Source: Progne subis subis
Lineage: Eukaryota > Chordata > Aves > Passeriformes > Hirundinidae
Length of the DNA: 64,000 nucleotides
Assembly: GCA_022316685.1 (NCBI GenBank)
Contig: JAKJHU010000023.1
Span: forward strand, 3,149,192 to 3,213,191
Reading direction: 5' to 3'
Shown: piece after piece, positions 14,467 through 27,000 of the stretch
Position numbering within the stretch: position 1 is the stretch's first letter
Layout: each line of letters starts with the position of its first letter
Notes under the pieces: generated by a model
Seen by the model: the letters and a program-made list of their open reading frames with translations, nothing else
Told to the model about the DNA's origin: nothing
The model's database searches: none
Translations under genes and position numbers: made by a program

Positions 14467-14857
14467 TGTTACCCTGGTTTTTCTGAGTTTTTAAAAGCCT
14501 TTTGAATTTTCATAAAATGGAGTCAGACCTTTTAGCTACTGCACAATATTAGGAGCAGTTTCTACCTTTTTCCCACATATGTAACATAAACAAATCCTTT
14601 GTTTTTCGTTCTCTGTCCTTTGTTTGCATATTTCTAACCTGAAAACAATTGTAACTGACAGTTCGTCTGGCCACTGAGGCTGAGGGGTGGAAAACCCCAG
14701 AAGCCAATCTTCAGCCAGACCCACAAATGTATAAAAAGTAAGAAATAAACAAGAAGGCTCGCGCTCCTCCCTGTCTCAATTTGAGCTGGATCGGAGAAGT
14801 CTCTGTCCTGCGAAAATCTCTCATCTCATGTGGATTGCTTTGCGTATCACGATCACA
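14467..14857 (+). mobile_element. Solo LTR of an endogenous retrovirus, family A copy 1 (391 bp)
   Basis: The element starts with TGTTAC and ends with CA. It is flanked by a perfect 6-bp target-site duplication, gagaag, at 14461-14466 and 14858-14863. TATAAAAA at 14730-14737 and AATAAA at 14744-14749 set the orientation. It is homologous to the inverted copy at 21651-22036, with 55 identical bases at 14609-14663 matching 21841-21895 on the opposite strand. No internal viral gene remains, so this is a recombined solo LTR. A 6-bp duplication is typical of ERVK-like (class II) elements. Confidence 0.9.
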
Positions 14858-15456
14858 GAGAAGATTCCGTTTTCATATAATTGGAAAATAAAATTGCCTA
14901 TTTCCTCTTGAACACACAAACTGCTTTCACCTTTCCAGTCACTAATACTCATAAAGTGATGTTATCAGTTACTAAGGGTAACAGGGATTAAGAAACCTAT
15001 TTTCCTATCTTTCGAGGCCAGAAGGTTTTATCATAGTTAGGAGACAATGCTACATGAACCTAAACTTTCTTATGTAGCAGAAAACAATCTGAAGCATGTT
15101 TGGAATGTTTACTATTAGTTATACAAAACAATACAACGTTAATTCTAATGACATCAGCTGTGATAAAAACTTCTAGCATGCAGTGTGTTTAAAACTATTC
15201 CACCAATTTGTAGATATATTTATAATTGATTTTTATTTAACATTAAAGATTTTTTTAAAAACACATAAATCTCATGTTCATTCAATTCTTATAGTGCAAA
15301 ATTTGCCAGGTGGGCCCCTCCTCAAATGCTAAAGGATGTTTAGGATTGGTCTGGCAGCCCCTACAAACGGGTAGGGTAGAGATATCAGCCACAGCACCAA
15401 TTTACCCTTTGTGCAGATGATCTGCTGTTTTTAGGGCCTCTGCTGAAATCCCAAAG

Positions 15457-15525
15457 CCAGTCTTGCCAGCCTGTTTAAGTAGGCAAGACTGGTCCTTCAT
15501 GAAAAAAGAAGTCAGACTGACTTCT
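15457..15525. repeat. Two consecutive perfect inverted repeats (tandem hairpins)
   Basis: The first pair is CCAGTCTTGCC (15457-15467) and GGCAAGACTGG (15482-15492): an 11-bp stem with a 14-nt loop. The second is AGAAGTCA (15507-15514) and TGACTTCT (15518-15525): an 8-bp stem with a 3-nt loop. No known element is recognised around them. Confidence 0.7.
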
Positions 15526-18500
15526 CTCGCATTAGAATTGAAACAATTTTCAATGTGATTTTTTATTTTAACAATTCTAATAAATATCTTACCTTGCGCA
15601 CAGAGATGCTTCTGGAGGCAAATGCCCTTGAAGAACCATTAGAATGACTAAACCCATCAAAGTATCCCTGTAAATCTTCCCAACAGAAAGTAGCATTCAT
15701 AGAAATAAATATAAATATAATTATCAAGTTAACATCTTCACTGGGGTCAAAAAAGTCAAAAGTATTTTATTTGAAGAATAAGATTAGGATCAGAGTTGCT
15801 ATTGAAGCAACATTTTCACAATTACAGACATTTGAATGTAGGTGTTCTTTTCTATTCTATTCAAACAATTTAAGTGATTCTGTCTACTTTCCACAAAATT
15901 TAATAGAATCACAAGCAAAATCCATCACACAACAAAGTTTTCTGTTTCCATAACTTGACATAATTTAGTGCAGTTCTCTAGAGACAAATGCCCTGCTGTT
16001 GCAATGTCAGAACTGTCCTAAAACCAGTGCTTTTGTAGTTGATCCCAGTTGAGGACATCCTTTATAGCATGGAATTCTTAGTACAGAATTAAACATTAAG
16101 TTTTTCAGTTTTAGTACAGAACCCTGGCAAGAAAAAAAGGCATTCTGTTATGCCTATGTTAAAATACTTTTACAGCTGTTTACTTGAGAAGACTTTTTGC
16201 TTGGGTAGAGTGACTTTTAACAGGGCTGGAGGGCAGCTCTTCTGCCAAAACTCTGCCTACAATGTACAGCATCCCTGAATCTGGAAAAGTTTAAACAAGT
16301 AAGAAATCACGTGTGCATGTGTCTCAAAGTTGTGTTATCCAAACTGGCTTAGTTAGAAATTATCAGTCAGGAAACCAATTTATTTTGCGGTTTCTTTGTA
16401 CAATGGGACACTTTGCTGTCAGGAGATTAGAGAAGAGGTCTTCCTGATAGTGCTGGTCTTTGGCTTCAAGTATTCCTTTTCTCTGGATGAAAAATCTGGA
16501 AAGAAGATGTATATCTCCATTATGTATTCATCTTTCTCCCTGGCAGGCCTTGAACAATATGAAGGAAAACAAAGACAAAGCAGTTTCTCTCATTTTGCAG
16601 TACTTGACTTTGACTTTTACAAATAGCAAAATCTCACATTTAAACTAAGGAGCACTGAAAAGGATTACATTTACGAAAAGGTGAACCAGCACAATTCTTT
16701 TTCGTCTTTTGCCAGAAAACCCTAGGAAAGTGCTTCTTGTCTGATGATATTGCTCATCAATTGCTATTGAAAGTCTGATCAGGTGGTGAAGATACCCTTC
16801 AGCCTGCAAGAAGGATTACAGTGACAATGACTGCTTTTGGGACACAAAGTAAAATTAACTTCTAGGTTATCCCCGTCAAGGACCATTAAGTCCTGAACTA
16901 TGAGGGACACTGTGAACAAGTCATATTTTAACCTCCTGTGAGCACAAAAGCAGGCAGGTTCCTCTCCTCCCCCAACAAATCTGACCTTCGCTGAAATTTA
17001 TGTGAAAATGAAAAAATAAAAGAAAGCTGTAGCCCTGCCAAACTCTGATGATGTGACTCATTTTAATTACTGGTATTTGGAAATTAAATGGCCTGAGTTT
17101 CATTTTGTAGTTTGCTGCAGGAAGAATGATTTAAGTAAGCTCCAGAGTTGCAGCACCTTTTACAGCAGGTGTGAAACAAGGCATTCATTTTTCTTTTTAA
17201 GGGTGTCCTTGTAAACATAATAACAATTAGGAAGCTAGGGCTTCACATCAGAATCTCCTGTGCACTCTGGCATTACCTCCTTGGGCTACTTCATCACTTC
17301 TGATTTTCTCAACAAGTTCCTCAAATAAGAGCTTTGATAAAATGACATTGAAACAACATTAGATGAGGACAATTTCCCTAAAGGCAAAATGTGTAAGAGA
17401 CACAGACAGCCAGAACACATACACTACTAAAGGAAATTTCTTGCTTTCCCCTTATCAACTTCATTAAGCCAGAATATCCACTGCACCCAAGCAGTGATAC
17501 TTCATTCTGTGTACAGACTTGCTGAGGAGACAAGAGCTGTGTTATGACAGCAGTGGTGAGTTTCCTTGCCATTGTTTTTTCACATAGTATTCCTCAAACA
17601 GAAGAAGAGAAAACATCAGAGGACTGTGGTATAGCAATAGTGGCACTATCAGCTCTTGCTTACAAAAGTCACAATACGTCTGCTCATTTTACATCTAGCT
17701 GTATTTTAGCACTGACTTTTCATATATTTAGTCCATCTTTTAAAAGCACAAATCGACTTCATAATACAAGAGTTTGCAGTGCTGTCTCTAAAAGAGATGG
17801 TGAACTATCTTAAAGGAATTTTTTCAATCCTGTTCAATGTTTCTGATTTTTTTTTTCCCAGAAATTTAAATACACCCTTTTGAGAACGAGTAAATGAGAC
17901 ACAGCTTTCAGATTTGGGAGGTGAAGGGAAGCCTCAAATGTTAATTAATTTGTAATTCTAACAAATTAATTCTAACTCAGGATCCTGGAATAATTTAAAA
18001 TATGTTTAAATGTGTTTTGACTATAACTTACACTGACCATTTTGAATATGATAATATACTTCTACTATTTTTATTAATGAGAAAAATGTAAAATTTCAAA
18101 CTATTAAGTTTATCTTGTTGTCAGCTTTTGAAACTGTGTTCTATACATCATCCAATAACAGTAGGGAATAAGCAAGGTATTTAAATCTGAATTTTGAAAA
18201 GAGATAATGGAATAATTTCAGATATGGAATAAATGCTATTAGAAAGCACTTATCTATATGCCTTTAAACTTACATTTTGAACACCAATTAGGAATTGTTT
18301 ATTAAATGAAAACACTTATGAAAAATCAAACACATTTTACTGACAATACATAATTATCTCACCATAAAGAAGAATATTTCATCTTCAGTTCCACACATAC
18401 TAAAATTCTTTTCTTTAAATGTTTCTCAATGCTCTTGAACCTTTTCAAGTTAAATTCTAAGCAAAATTTTATGAGGATCATACTGGCTCAAGTAGAAGAC

Positions 18501-19045
18501 ATGAAATAATAAGCATTGCATATGACTGAAACAGACTAAAGAATCTTCTTTTAAGATAGTTTTTGTCCACATATTTTAAAAATAAAGTGCCTGGTTGAGA
18601 TATTTACTGACTTCCCTGGTGTTTCTTAATAGTTGACAAAATTTCTACCATTATTTTTTCTTTGGGAAGTCCTCCTCATAATACATCCTTTTGAAGGCTG
18701 ATGCTACAGGAATACATTTAAAATGTTAGTGCTCTAGTCCCAATAGTTGTGGTACAGAGAGCTTTGGAAGTGGAGTGAACTTGCCATATCTCAGTTGTGA
18801 AGATATCCCAAATGAAAAATCCAGAATTATTGATGCTCTAGCTCATCAGAGCAAAGAATATATGAAAAATTACCCAGGAAGGATATGCAGTATGTACAGA
18901 TTAAGGGAAGGTGCAAACAGCTATGTTCTGGAATGAGCAAAGTACATGGTGCACTTTAAAAAGGGGGATCAATGTCAAATGGTCAACAAATATATAAACT
19001 GCCATTTTTTGCTGAAGTATTTCTGTCCACTAATATTAAAATAAA

Positions 19046-19077
19046 AAAACCAACCAACCAACCAACCAACCAACCAA
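19046..19077. repeat. (CCAA)n tetranucleotide repeat after an A run
   Basis: A short A run is followed by about seven CCAA units and a further A-rich stretch. Confidence 0.9.
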
Positions 19078-19307
19078 AAACCCTCCAAAAAACCCAAAAA
19101 TCCAGGATGGAAGTGAAGATTATAATAGGAAAAGGTGAGAAAGATGGATATTGCAGCAAGAGATGGGCATTACAACTACTTTAGTTCTGAATTTAAATTA
19201 TTCTAAAGCATTACCTCTTTTTCAGTGAAATAAAAGATAGTAAATAGAGAAGAAAAACTATGTTGTAATAGTTTCTAGAGGAGAAAATATCTCCACTTCT
19301 CTGTAGT

Positions 19308-19503
19308 TGTTGCAGTGTCCTTCTAGGAGCAGTGGCTCCGTCCACCCAAGCTAGCTCTGACACTGCAATCAGTCGGGGAACACTGCTCTGGATTTTGGGA
19401 ACCAGAGAAGCGGTCAAGGGGGTTTTCCCCTTCTCACAGGAGAGACCTCACCGAAGACAGAGGGAGGAGTCGGACTCAGCTGGAGGGAAAAGCCCAAGGT
19501 GTG

Positions 19504-19592
<89 letters not shown>

Positions 19593-20039
19593 CAGTCCCA
19601 CTTGGGGACATCTGAACCTCAGGAAGTCCCTCCAGCTGAGCCACCTGGGGCAATGAGCTCCAGGATTAAATACGGAGAGGGACTAAGGGAGGAGACAAAC
19701 CAACATCCAGTGAGGGACAAGGTGGGAGTGGAACAGGGTTGAGGGACGTTCAAAGAAACCAATGGGAACATAAAGGGAGGAACCTCCTCGGCTCCTGCCC
19801 TATCACTCGATGTCCTCACCCGAACTCTCCAGAAGCCGGGAGGAACAATCGAATGATAGGCAGGGGCTGTAGGAGGGAATGGGAGGAATGTGGGAGATGG
19901 ACATGGAAGAGGGGCAGGGACAAAACTCAGGGCATAATATTTCTCAGGAGAACAGGGGAGTACAGAACAAACCATTATAACGAAAATAAACAATATAAAA
20001 TACAATATGAAAATAAATAACATAGAGCACAACACAACA
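19308..20039 (-). mobile_element. Solo LTR of an endogenous retrovirus, family B (732 bp, with internal microsatellite)
   Basis: The ends are inverted: TGTTG at 19308 and CAACA at 20035-20039. They are flanked by a perfect 6-bp duplication, tgtagt, at 19302-19307 and 20040-20045. The interior contains an accaatggga (CCAAT-type) motif near 19757, a TATTTAA-like box on the minus strand and a composite microsatellite at 19501-19592. Orientation is inferred from the AT-rich first end and is less certain than the boundaries. A 188-codon minus-strand open frame runs across the LTR edge and is not a gene. Confidence 0.75.
19501..19592. repeat. Composite microsatellite (TA)n(TG)n(TA)n(T)n
   Basis: About 92 bp of TA, TG, TA and T runs lie inside the family B LTR. 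The order suggests expansion of an A/T-rich stretch of the LTR. Likely length-variable. Confidence 0.95.
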
Positions 20040-20045
20040 TGTAGT

Positions 20046-23000
20046 GTGGTTATTTCCACTGTTATAACTACATCCGTATTTCTATCCTTACATTTTTGGA
20101 GGGCTTTTCCTGGTGTACAGTAAAATTTTTTGGGAAGGCTAGCATAGATTAGCATTGAGATTAGCATAGAGGGGCATACAAACAAAATGAGGAGAGTCTG
20201 TCATATCTTAGTCTGGCAGATTTTATGCTGAGTTAATGCTTCACAACTCTGACTGAGCACCTTCTCTGCTCCCCATTACTAATGGGATTTGGGGGGAAAA
20301 AAAGAGGGCATTAATTCATAATTCCTTGGGATGGAGATTGATTAAGTAGCAGCTTAATTTCCTTTTTAAAAAGGGCAGCTTAATCATTATTCTGATGACT
20401 CTACTTTGACAGCTACAGGCTCCATTGATTTATAATTTACTTGTATTCTTTGGCAGAAAGAAGTTGATACTCAATTTTGAGCTGAGTCGATAGTTTGGAA
20501 AAAGAGTACTAAGTCCAATGATTTTGTTGAGATCAAGATTCATTAGTGTCAGGCCTTGTGATGCACACACCTGTCCTCTAAAGCTGTAACACAGCTCTGA
20601 AATGAAATAACTTCATAATTCACAAAAAAACCACTATACAAGAATTCAGTGAGAAGATTTCTCCTTTGGTGACATACAATTATAAGGTTCCTATTAAAAA
20701 TCTTGCTACCATGTATCCTAACACTGAGAATGTACAAAGGCTGATGACTTTAAAAAAATACCTAATTCAGTTCTTGTTATGCAAATTGAATCAGGAGGAA
20801 AAAGTAGGTTAGAGGACCCAGCCTGTGTTTATTGACATAGTGCTATGATGAGATACAGCCTGTCAATGCCAGGTGCAAAGTTATACGGCCATTCTGATGA
20901 CATGCACATGAAAAGAATGATTTTGCACATGAGATAATCACCTTGAATTATTCAAAGTGCAGCTTCTTCCTTCCATATCTATCATATATTACTGCTGGGT
21001 CAGATCAGTTGGTGTTAGATGGTGGTGACATATTTCAGTCCAAAGTGGGATTTTAAAGATGAATTATGAATCTCTAAAAATAAAATAGGAGTTTATCATG
21101 GGACCTTCAACTACAGAATCACTAGTAAGCATAATTAATACCAAGATCAAAAATGGGCAATCTGCTGCAGCCCTCCACAGGAGAAGGAAAATTACATGAA
21201 TTAAAATGACTCATGTAATGAAGAGAAAGAGATCTATTATCACCATAAACTTTCTGGTTCCATTATCTTCACCTCCAAACCTGTATCAACTACCATGGTG
21301 GTATTTGTTAAAGGAATATGATGATTGCAGAGATGGTTGTCTCAGGAATTCTGAAATAAATACAATCTGTGCAAAGTTACATTAAATAAAGTTACCAGAC
21401 TTTATTTAATGGTCAAAAAATAAACAATAATCAGAAAATTATGAAAGGGTGACATCAATGATGACAGTGGTATAATTCTACCTGTGCTATATTTTTATGG
21501 AGGATAAAATTGGACTGGCCTTGGCACTCAAGCTACGAGGACCCGGATTAGACAAGCTGAGAGCAGAGAATAGGAGAAGGGCTCTTAAGATCAGGCTGAA
21601 TCATAGCTCTTTGGAAAAATCCCTTTTAACAGGGATTTTTAAAAGGGGAGTGTAACTGAGACACACAAAGCAGTCACACAGAGAGAGAGGTTTTTTTCCA
21701 GGGCAGAGGTTCCTCCGTCCAGCTCAAGCTGAGACAGGGTGGAGAGAGAGCCTCCTTTGTTTATTTCTTACTTTTTATACATTTGTATAGCAAAAGATTG
21801 GCTTCTGGGGTTTTTCACCTTTCAGCCAAGTGGCTAAACCAACTGTCAGTTACAATTGTTTTCAGGTTAGAAATATGCAAACAAAGGACAGAGAATGAAA
21901 AACAAAGGATTTGTTTATGTTACATCTGTGGGAAAAAGGTAGAAAACTGCTCCTAATATTGTACAGTAGCTAAAGATCTGACTCCATTTATGAAAATTCA
22001 AAAGGCTTTAAAAAACTCAGAAAAACCAGGGTAACAGGGGAGCATCTTTTGTTTGGCAACAGTGGAACACAATGTCAAATGTGGTCCTCCTCTACGGATT
22101 CCTGAACTGTGGATTCCACTTAAAATTGACCCATCTAAACACAGCTCTGAGTTTTTCCACACAACTTGCATTATCCTTGTATTCATATTTATAGTTCTAT
22201 GTGTACTGTCACATATATTACTCACAAAAAAAGAAGCAACATTTTGCTGTATTTATTTATGGAGAAATAGAAGCACAGCTCATTTGTTGCCAATTTCATT
22301 TAAGTCACCAGTAGATCTTTATTACCATTCACAATTATTAGCACTAATATGCTAATTGAAATATCTGTGTGGAATATGTACATTTTTTTAATTGAAAAAA
22401 GACATTCATACAATATAAAATAATTATTTTTAAACATGTCTGCATATTTTTCATCTTTTCTTTAACTTCTCTTTAAAAATTAAGGATAGGGAGAATGGGT
22501 AGTAAATTTTACTCTTTGGAAAAAACGATAAGACAAGAAGAGCTTTCAATAAACAGATCTCCACCAGCCACTTCTATCTTCTGCAATCTCCACTTTACAT
22601 GGAGCATGTGGTGTAGGTATCCCTCACTTTCAAGAGTTTATCTATTTTTATGTGTACTCCAAAAATTTTTTTTTTAGTATTATTTATATTTTCTTTGGTT
22701 GCAAAACACCAGGATTTTCTTCTGTGTTTCAAAAATTGAGTTATTTAATGTAATATACTGCAGAAAATTTCCTTAGATCATTAAGCTACAACAACAACAT
22801 TGCAATTGCAAAATTACAAAGGTGGAAGGACAAGAATATGTGTAAAGAACAAAGAATCTCATATAAGTATCTGATTTTTGAAGGACATATTTTATATTTA
22901 TAAATATACTGCTCAGCAGGAAATATCAATATTTATTTATTTCCCCTGACATCCTGGTTGGTTTTAATAAAAGATTTGTCTTTAGCACTATGCCTTGCTT

Positions 23001-23470
23001 TTATACATCATGGCTGTAGCAGTACTACTCCTTTTTGAATACAGCCCTCACCTTGACTGAGCTCCATTTATTTCCTGATTTCTCTGTTCTCACTCTTGTT
23101 GTGCTGTAGTATGAAGAGGGGTGAGTAAGCATGGGGAAGCACATCAGGTTTTGCAGGGAGTAGGGAAGGACTTGAAGTGAATTCTTAAACAGAAGGGAGA
23201 TAGGGGCTTTAACCTGGACATTTCAGAGGTTGTGGATCTCTGTCCTTGAAGACAGTTCTTCCTTCAAAGACTCAGTTGTGCAAAGCCCCTAAAAACCTGA
23301 ACTCGGTGTTGAACCTAATTTGAGAAGGAGATAGGACCAGATGTGTTTCAATAGTTCATCCAAACTGAGTGGTGCTGTGCGTCAGTGACAGCTATATGTG
23401 TGCAGCTCCAGCAGGAGTTTGATAGCACCAACAGGCCAGGAGAGGCAGAGACTGGTCTTTTCCAGCAGGG
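20046..23470. other. Intergenic between solo LTRs
   Basis: AT-rich non-coding DNA apart from the family A copy 2 LTR. The stretch at about 20,280-20,450 is AT-rich with TTAAT-type motifs. No gene seen. Confidence 0.6.
21651..22036 (-). mobile_element. Solo LTR of an endogenous retrovirus, family A copy 2, inverted (386 bp)
   Basis: On the minus strand it begins TGTTACCCTGG and ends GTTACA. A perfect 6-bp duplication, ggggag, flanks it at 21645-21650 and 22037-22042. The minus-strand TATA box (complement of 21772-21779) and AATAAA (complement of 21760-21765) are conserved with copy 1. A hairpin, aaaaatccc / gggattttt (21615-21640), sits beside the insertion site. No proviral coding sequence remains. 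Confidence 0.9.
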
Positions 23471-24069
23471 TGTTATGGACAAATCAGTAGCCAATTTAAT
23501 ATAAAGTAATTTTATTTTGCCATTTTAAAAATAATAACAGTCTGAAATAGCCACAATAAAAGAGACAACCTTGATCCCAGGTTATCGAAGTTGGGTGAAC
23601 GAAGAGATGGTCACAAATGAACCAGTCCTCCCCCGTTCATGATTGCCTAGATCCAGTGGTCAGGTTTTATACAGATTTTCTCCCCTGAGGCAGTTTTATT
23701 GTTTGTTCGTATTTGAAATACATATTCATGTGTTTTCTTTCTCTGGCCGCTTGGTCCTGAATGGTTCTTCCTGGCAGAGTTGGACACCTGAATGAGGTTC
23801 AGAGAAATCGGTATTGGGATGCTGATGGCAACATTTCTGAGTCTTCTTCTTCTAGATTGGTATCATGTGTTAATCACCGGAGGAGGCAGGTGGCTCTTCC
23901 TTGATGGATGGGACATCTCCTGCTTGGCCATTCCTTTTGGTTGCTAATCTGGGCTTCACCCTGCTATTGTCTGGAGTCTCTATAATTGCAAATCAGTCTT
24001 GGCAAACAGGAGGGTTTTCACATCTTGGTGGAAACCCTCTGCTTGTAATACAGTTTATAGTTCATAACA
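23471..24069 (-). mobile_element. Probable LTR of an endogenous retrovirus, family C (599 bp)
   Basis: The ends form the inverted pair TGTTATG (23471) and CATAACA (ends 24069). On the minus strand there is a TATAAAA box (complement of 23665-23672) followed by AATAAA (complement of 23511-23516), in the order expected for U3-R. Flanking hexamers (gcaggg and tataga) do not match, so no target-site duplication is seen. The copy may be rearranged, or one boundary may be slightly wrong. No retroviral coding sequence adjoins it. Confidence 0.6.
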
Positions 24070-27000
24070 TATAGAACACAAATTTATCACAAAATATCTA
24101 TCACAAGGGGAAGTCCTGCTCTTACCACAATTATCAGGAAGGCAGTAGTCTTGGTGAGATTGTGTCCTTTGCTTCCTGTGTCCTTGAGGGTGAGGCTCTG
24201 AACTGACAGACCACCCTCTGCATCTCTAACACACAGCCTCTTGCTCTGGATGGGCAATGTGTATTCCTTCTCCAATGTGTATGGACACAGCTGTGGACCA
24301 CTTTTCTATTATCTGCTGCTTTTCCCTCTTTTTATCTGTGCTGGAACTACTGGTATTCTTTTACTTGCTGCCATGTGTTTATTTCTTGACGTGTTTTTCA
24401 AGTTCTAGATAATGCACCACATTCACCATCTAACACATCCTCCCTTCCACCAGCTGATGTGTTAGCTAGCAATAACTTTCCTTGTATACTTGCCCCTACT
24501 CCAAAATATTTTTTGGTATTTTGTATATTTTAAAGTTTTTTAAACTTTCTTTCAAGGATTTTCTCTTTTTTTTCAAGTTTTTCTCAGTAATTTTTCAATC
24601 ATACTCAAATGTCACAAAGCCAGTTACGTATAATTGTTACAAATGTAAGATAGCAATTTATCTTGTCACCCTTCTGAAAGCACATCCCCAGCTGTGGGAA
24701 CAGATTGTGTTGGCCATATGGGGCTGCAGTACTTCTCAAACCTTATCATATCTCAGGTAAGAAACCGAACCGACAGCCTTGACTAGAAAATTCATAATGA
24801 AATGTGACAGATGAGATGGAGAACCCTGTCATCCTTGTGTTCTGTATTACAAATTGTCAATCCTGTCAAGTCAAATCTGATATAAATGAATCACATTAAC
24901 CAGAAAATGCGAATTTCTATTTGACGAGCTAAAGGAGCATAACATCTTCAATTAGACTAGCTACCTAAAATTAGCTACTGACACAAGGAAGTATACATGG
25001 TCAATTTGCCTGCCTGAAACTTAAAATCAAGTAAGACACAATAGATAATAGATAGTCCCAGATTGAATGCAAGGCTGTAACTCACTCAGTGAGCCACACT
25101 GACATCACATGAAACCAAAATTAATGCAGATATATATCCAGTTTGGGGTCATCCGTTGGGTGATCTGATTTACAGTACATATTTTAACCTTAAATGGTTT
25201 GTAGTCTTCATCAATATTTCAGTTCTTTGGTTAGAAAACATGGTAGAAGCTGAAGTCCATCTTTCAGACGTATTCGTAAATTCTGTGCTATGAAAAAAAG
25301 ACAAGAGGCTGGATAGGTCTTTTATCGTTTTTGGTTCAATGCAAATGCAGAAACTTATTTTCCACAAGTTTATTAGGATGAAAAAAAGGGAGGAAAGACA
25401 AACAGGGAGAATATACTTCAGAGACACATGGGCAAGGGCATAAAAGACTTGAGTGTGCAAGAAAAGGAAGGATGGTTTCTAGGTGCTGTCATTCTCAAGT
25501 GGAGGCTGGAAATTGCTGAGAACCTCGCCAGGTAGGGTGCTAGCCCATGAGCAGATGATTGCCTTGTCCTTGCAGAGGTGTAGGAATGTGTTATCTTTGA
25601 AAATGGACAACAGGAGACCAATTCTTGGTACCTCTGTGCACCTCAGTATCAGTGTTTAGACAATCATTAAAGACGCACAAATCTGCTTGTTGAGGTTATC
25701 TTTTGGCAGAAAGAAATTAAACACACACTAGAGTTTTAGCAAAGATTATCAGATATCCCTGACTTTTTTCATAGAGAATCCGAGCTCAATTCAGAGATTA
25801 GATTAATTGCTTTTCTTACCAGTTGCCTTCTCAATCTTCAGAAACTGAAACATATATGAAGCTTGTTTTATATATGATGATTTAAAACATGATTCCATGA
25901 TTCCGTGTTTTAAAAAGTCTATCTTCCTTCCATATAACTCAGGACTACAATAATTATAGAAACTATAAATAGCAATTACAAACAAAATAATAATCCAGGA
26001 CTCACAACATTAATTTCCTGTAGGCTTGTGCAGCCATGATTGTGTGATTGACACAGAAAGGTCTGTAACACAGTTACGTGTCTGCTCTCTCATATTCCTG
26101 GTGGCTTGCTGGTTTTCACTTCTCTTTCCTTCTGAGAGTAAATTCCTTCAAGCTGCTACAACCACTTTTATCTAATATGGACTACTTCTATTTCCATAAC
26201 AACTAAAACTCCTGGGTTATCTTAAACTTCAATTAGTCTGGCATCTTAATCATTTTTAGAGAAATACAGTCCCAATAGAGAAGAATTAGCAGACTGAAGA
26301 TATGGATTTTGAGACCTGAAGGGGACATGTTCACATAGTTTGACCTGCTGCACAATGTAAAATATTTTCTACTGATTGCAGCATCTTCATCAAGCTTTAA
26401 CTCTCTCACTGTAGTGATGTATTATAGAGTGAAGAGCCTTTTCTCAAGTTAGTTTTTCTAATATGCCAGCTCTTTCTTGTGTGAACCTTATCTTTAAAAG
26501 GGAAATTGATAAATATCAGAACTTGTCCTGTGACATTTGCAGAAAGGTCCTGCTAATATATTAGGAAAAAGGAATGACCACAGGCATTAAATACTTTGGC
26601 CATAAGGTGTACAGGCAAAACATTGCTATCCTTATTGTAACTGGACAAAGACAGATGAGAACAGATGAGTCCAGAGACAGAGTTTTAATACATGATGGCA
26701 CAGTACATGTTTATTGGGCAGATGGGCACCCCCTCTCAAATGTTTGGCTGCATCTGCCATATGACAGAAATGAAGGGATTTTGGACACAGAACAGGGTAG
26801 AAGACATAAGGAAATAACTTCTGTGCTAGAAATAATGTGTTAAGACACCTTTGTCCACTTCAGTACAATACTGAAGGAACAGGTGGTGAAGAGAGCATTA
26901 GACCAGTGGTTTGACAGTTCTTCTGGTAGAATTTATCCATCCTGCAGGCTGCAGACCAGTTTGAAGAACTGCTTCAGGGCTCATGTCCATGAATGACTTA

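Larger units (their letters stand above)
14864..19301. other. Intergenic, no gene seen
   Basis: AT-rich non-coding DNA. It contains the tandem hairpins at 15.46-15.53 kb and the CCAA repeat at 19.05 kb. The 15.30-15.50 kb part is more GC-rich than its surroundings and unassigned. Confidence 0.6.

Noticed and set aside
19619..20185. 188-codon minus-strand open frame
   Set aside because: It runs across the edge of a solo LTR and its flanking DNA and has no domain resemblance.
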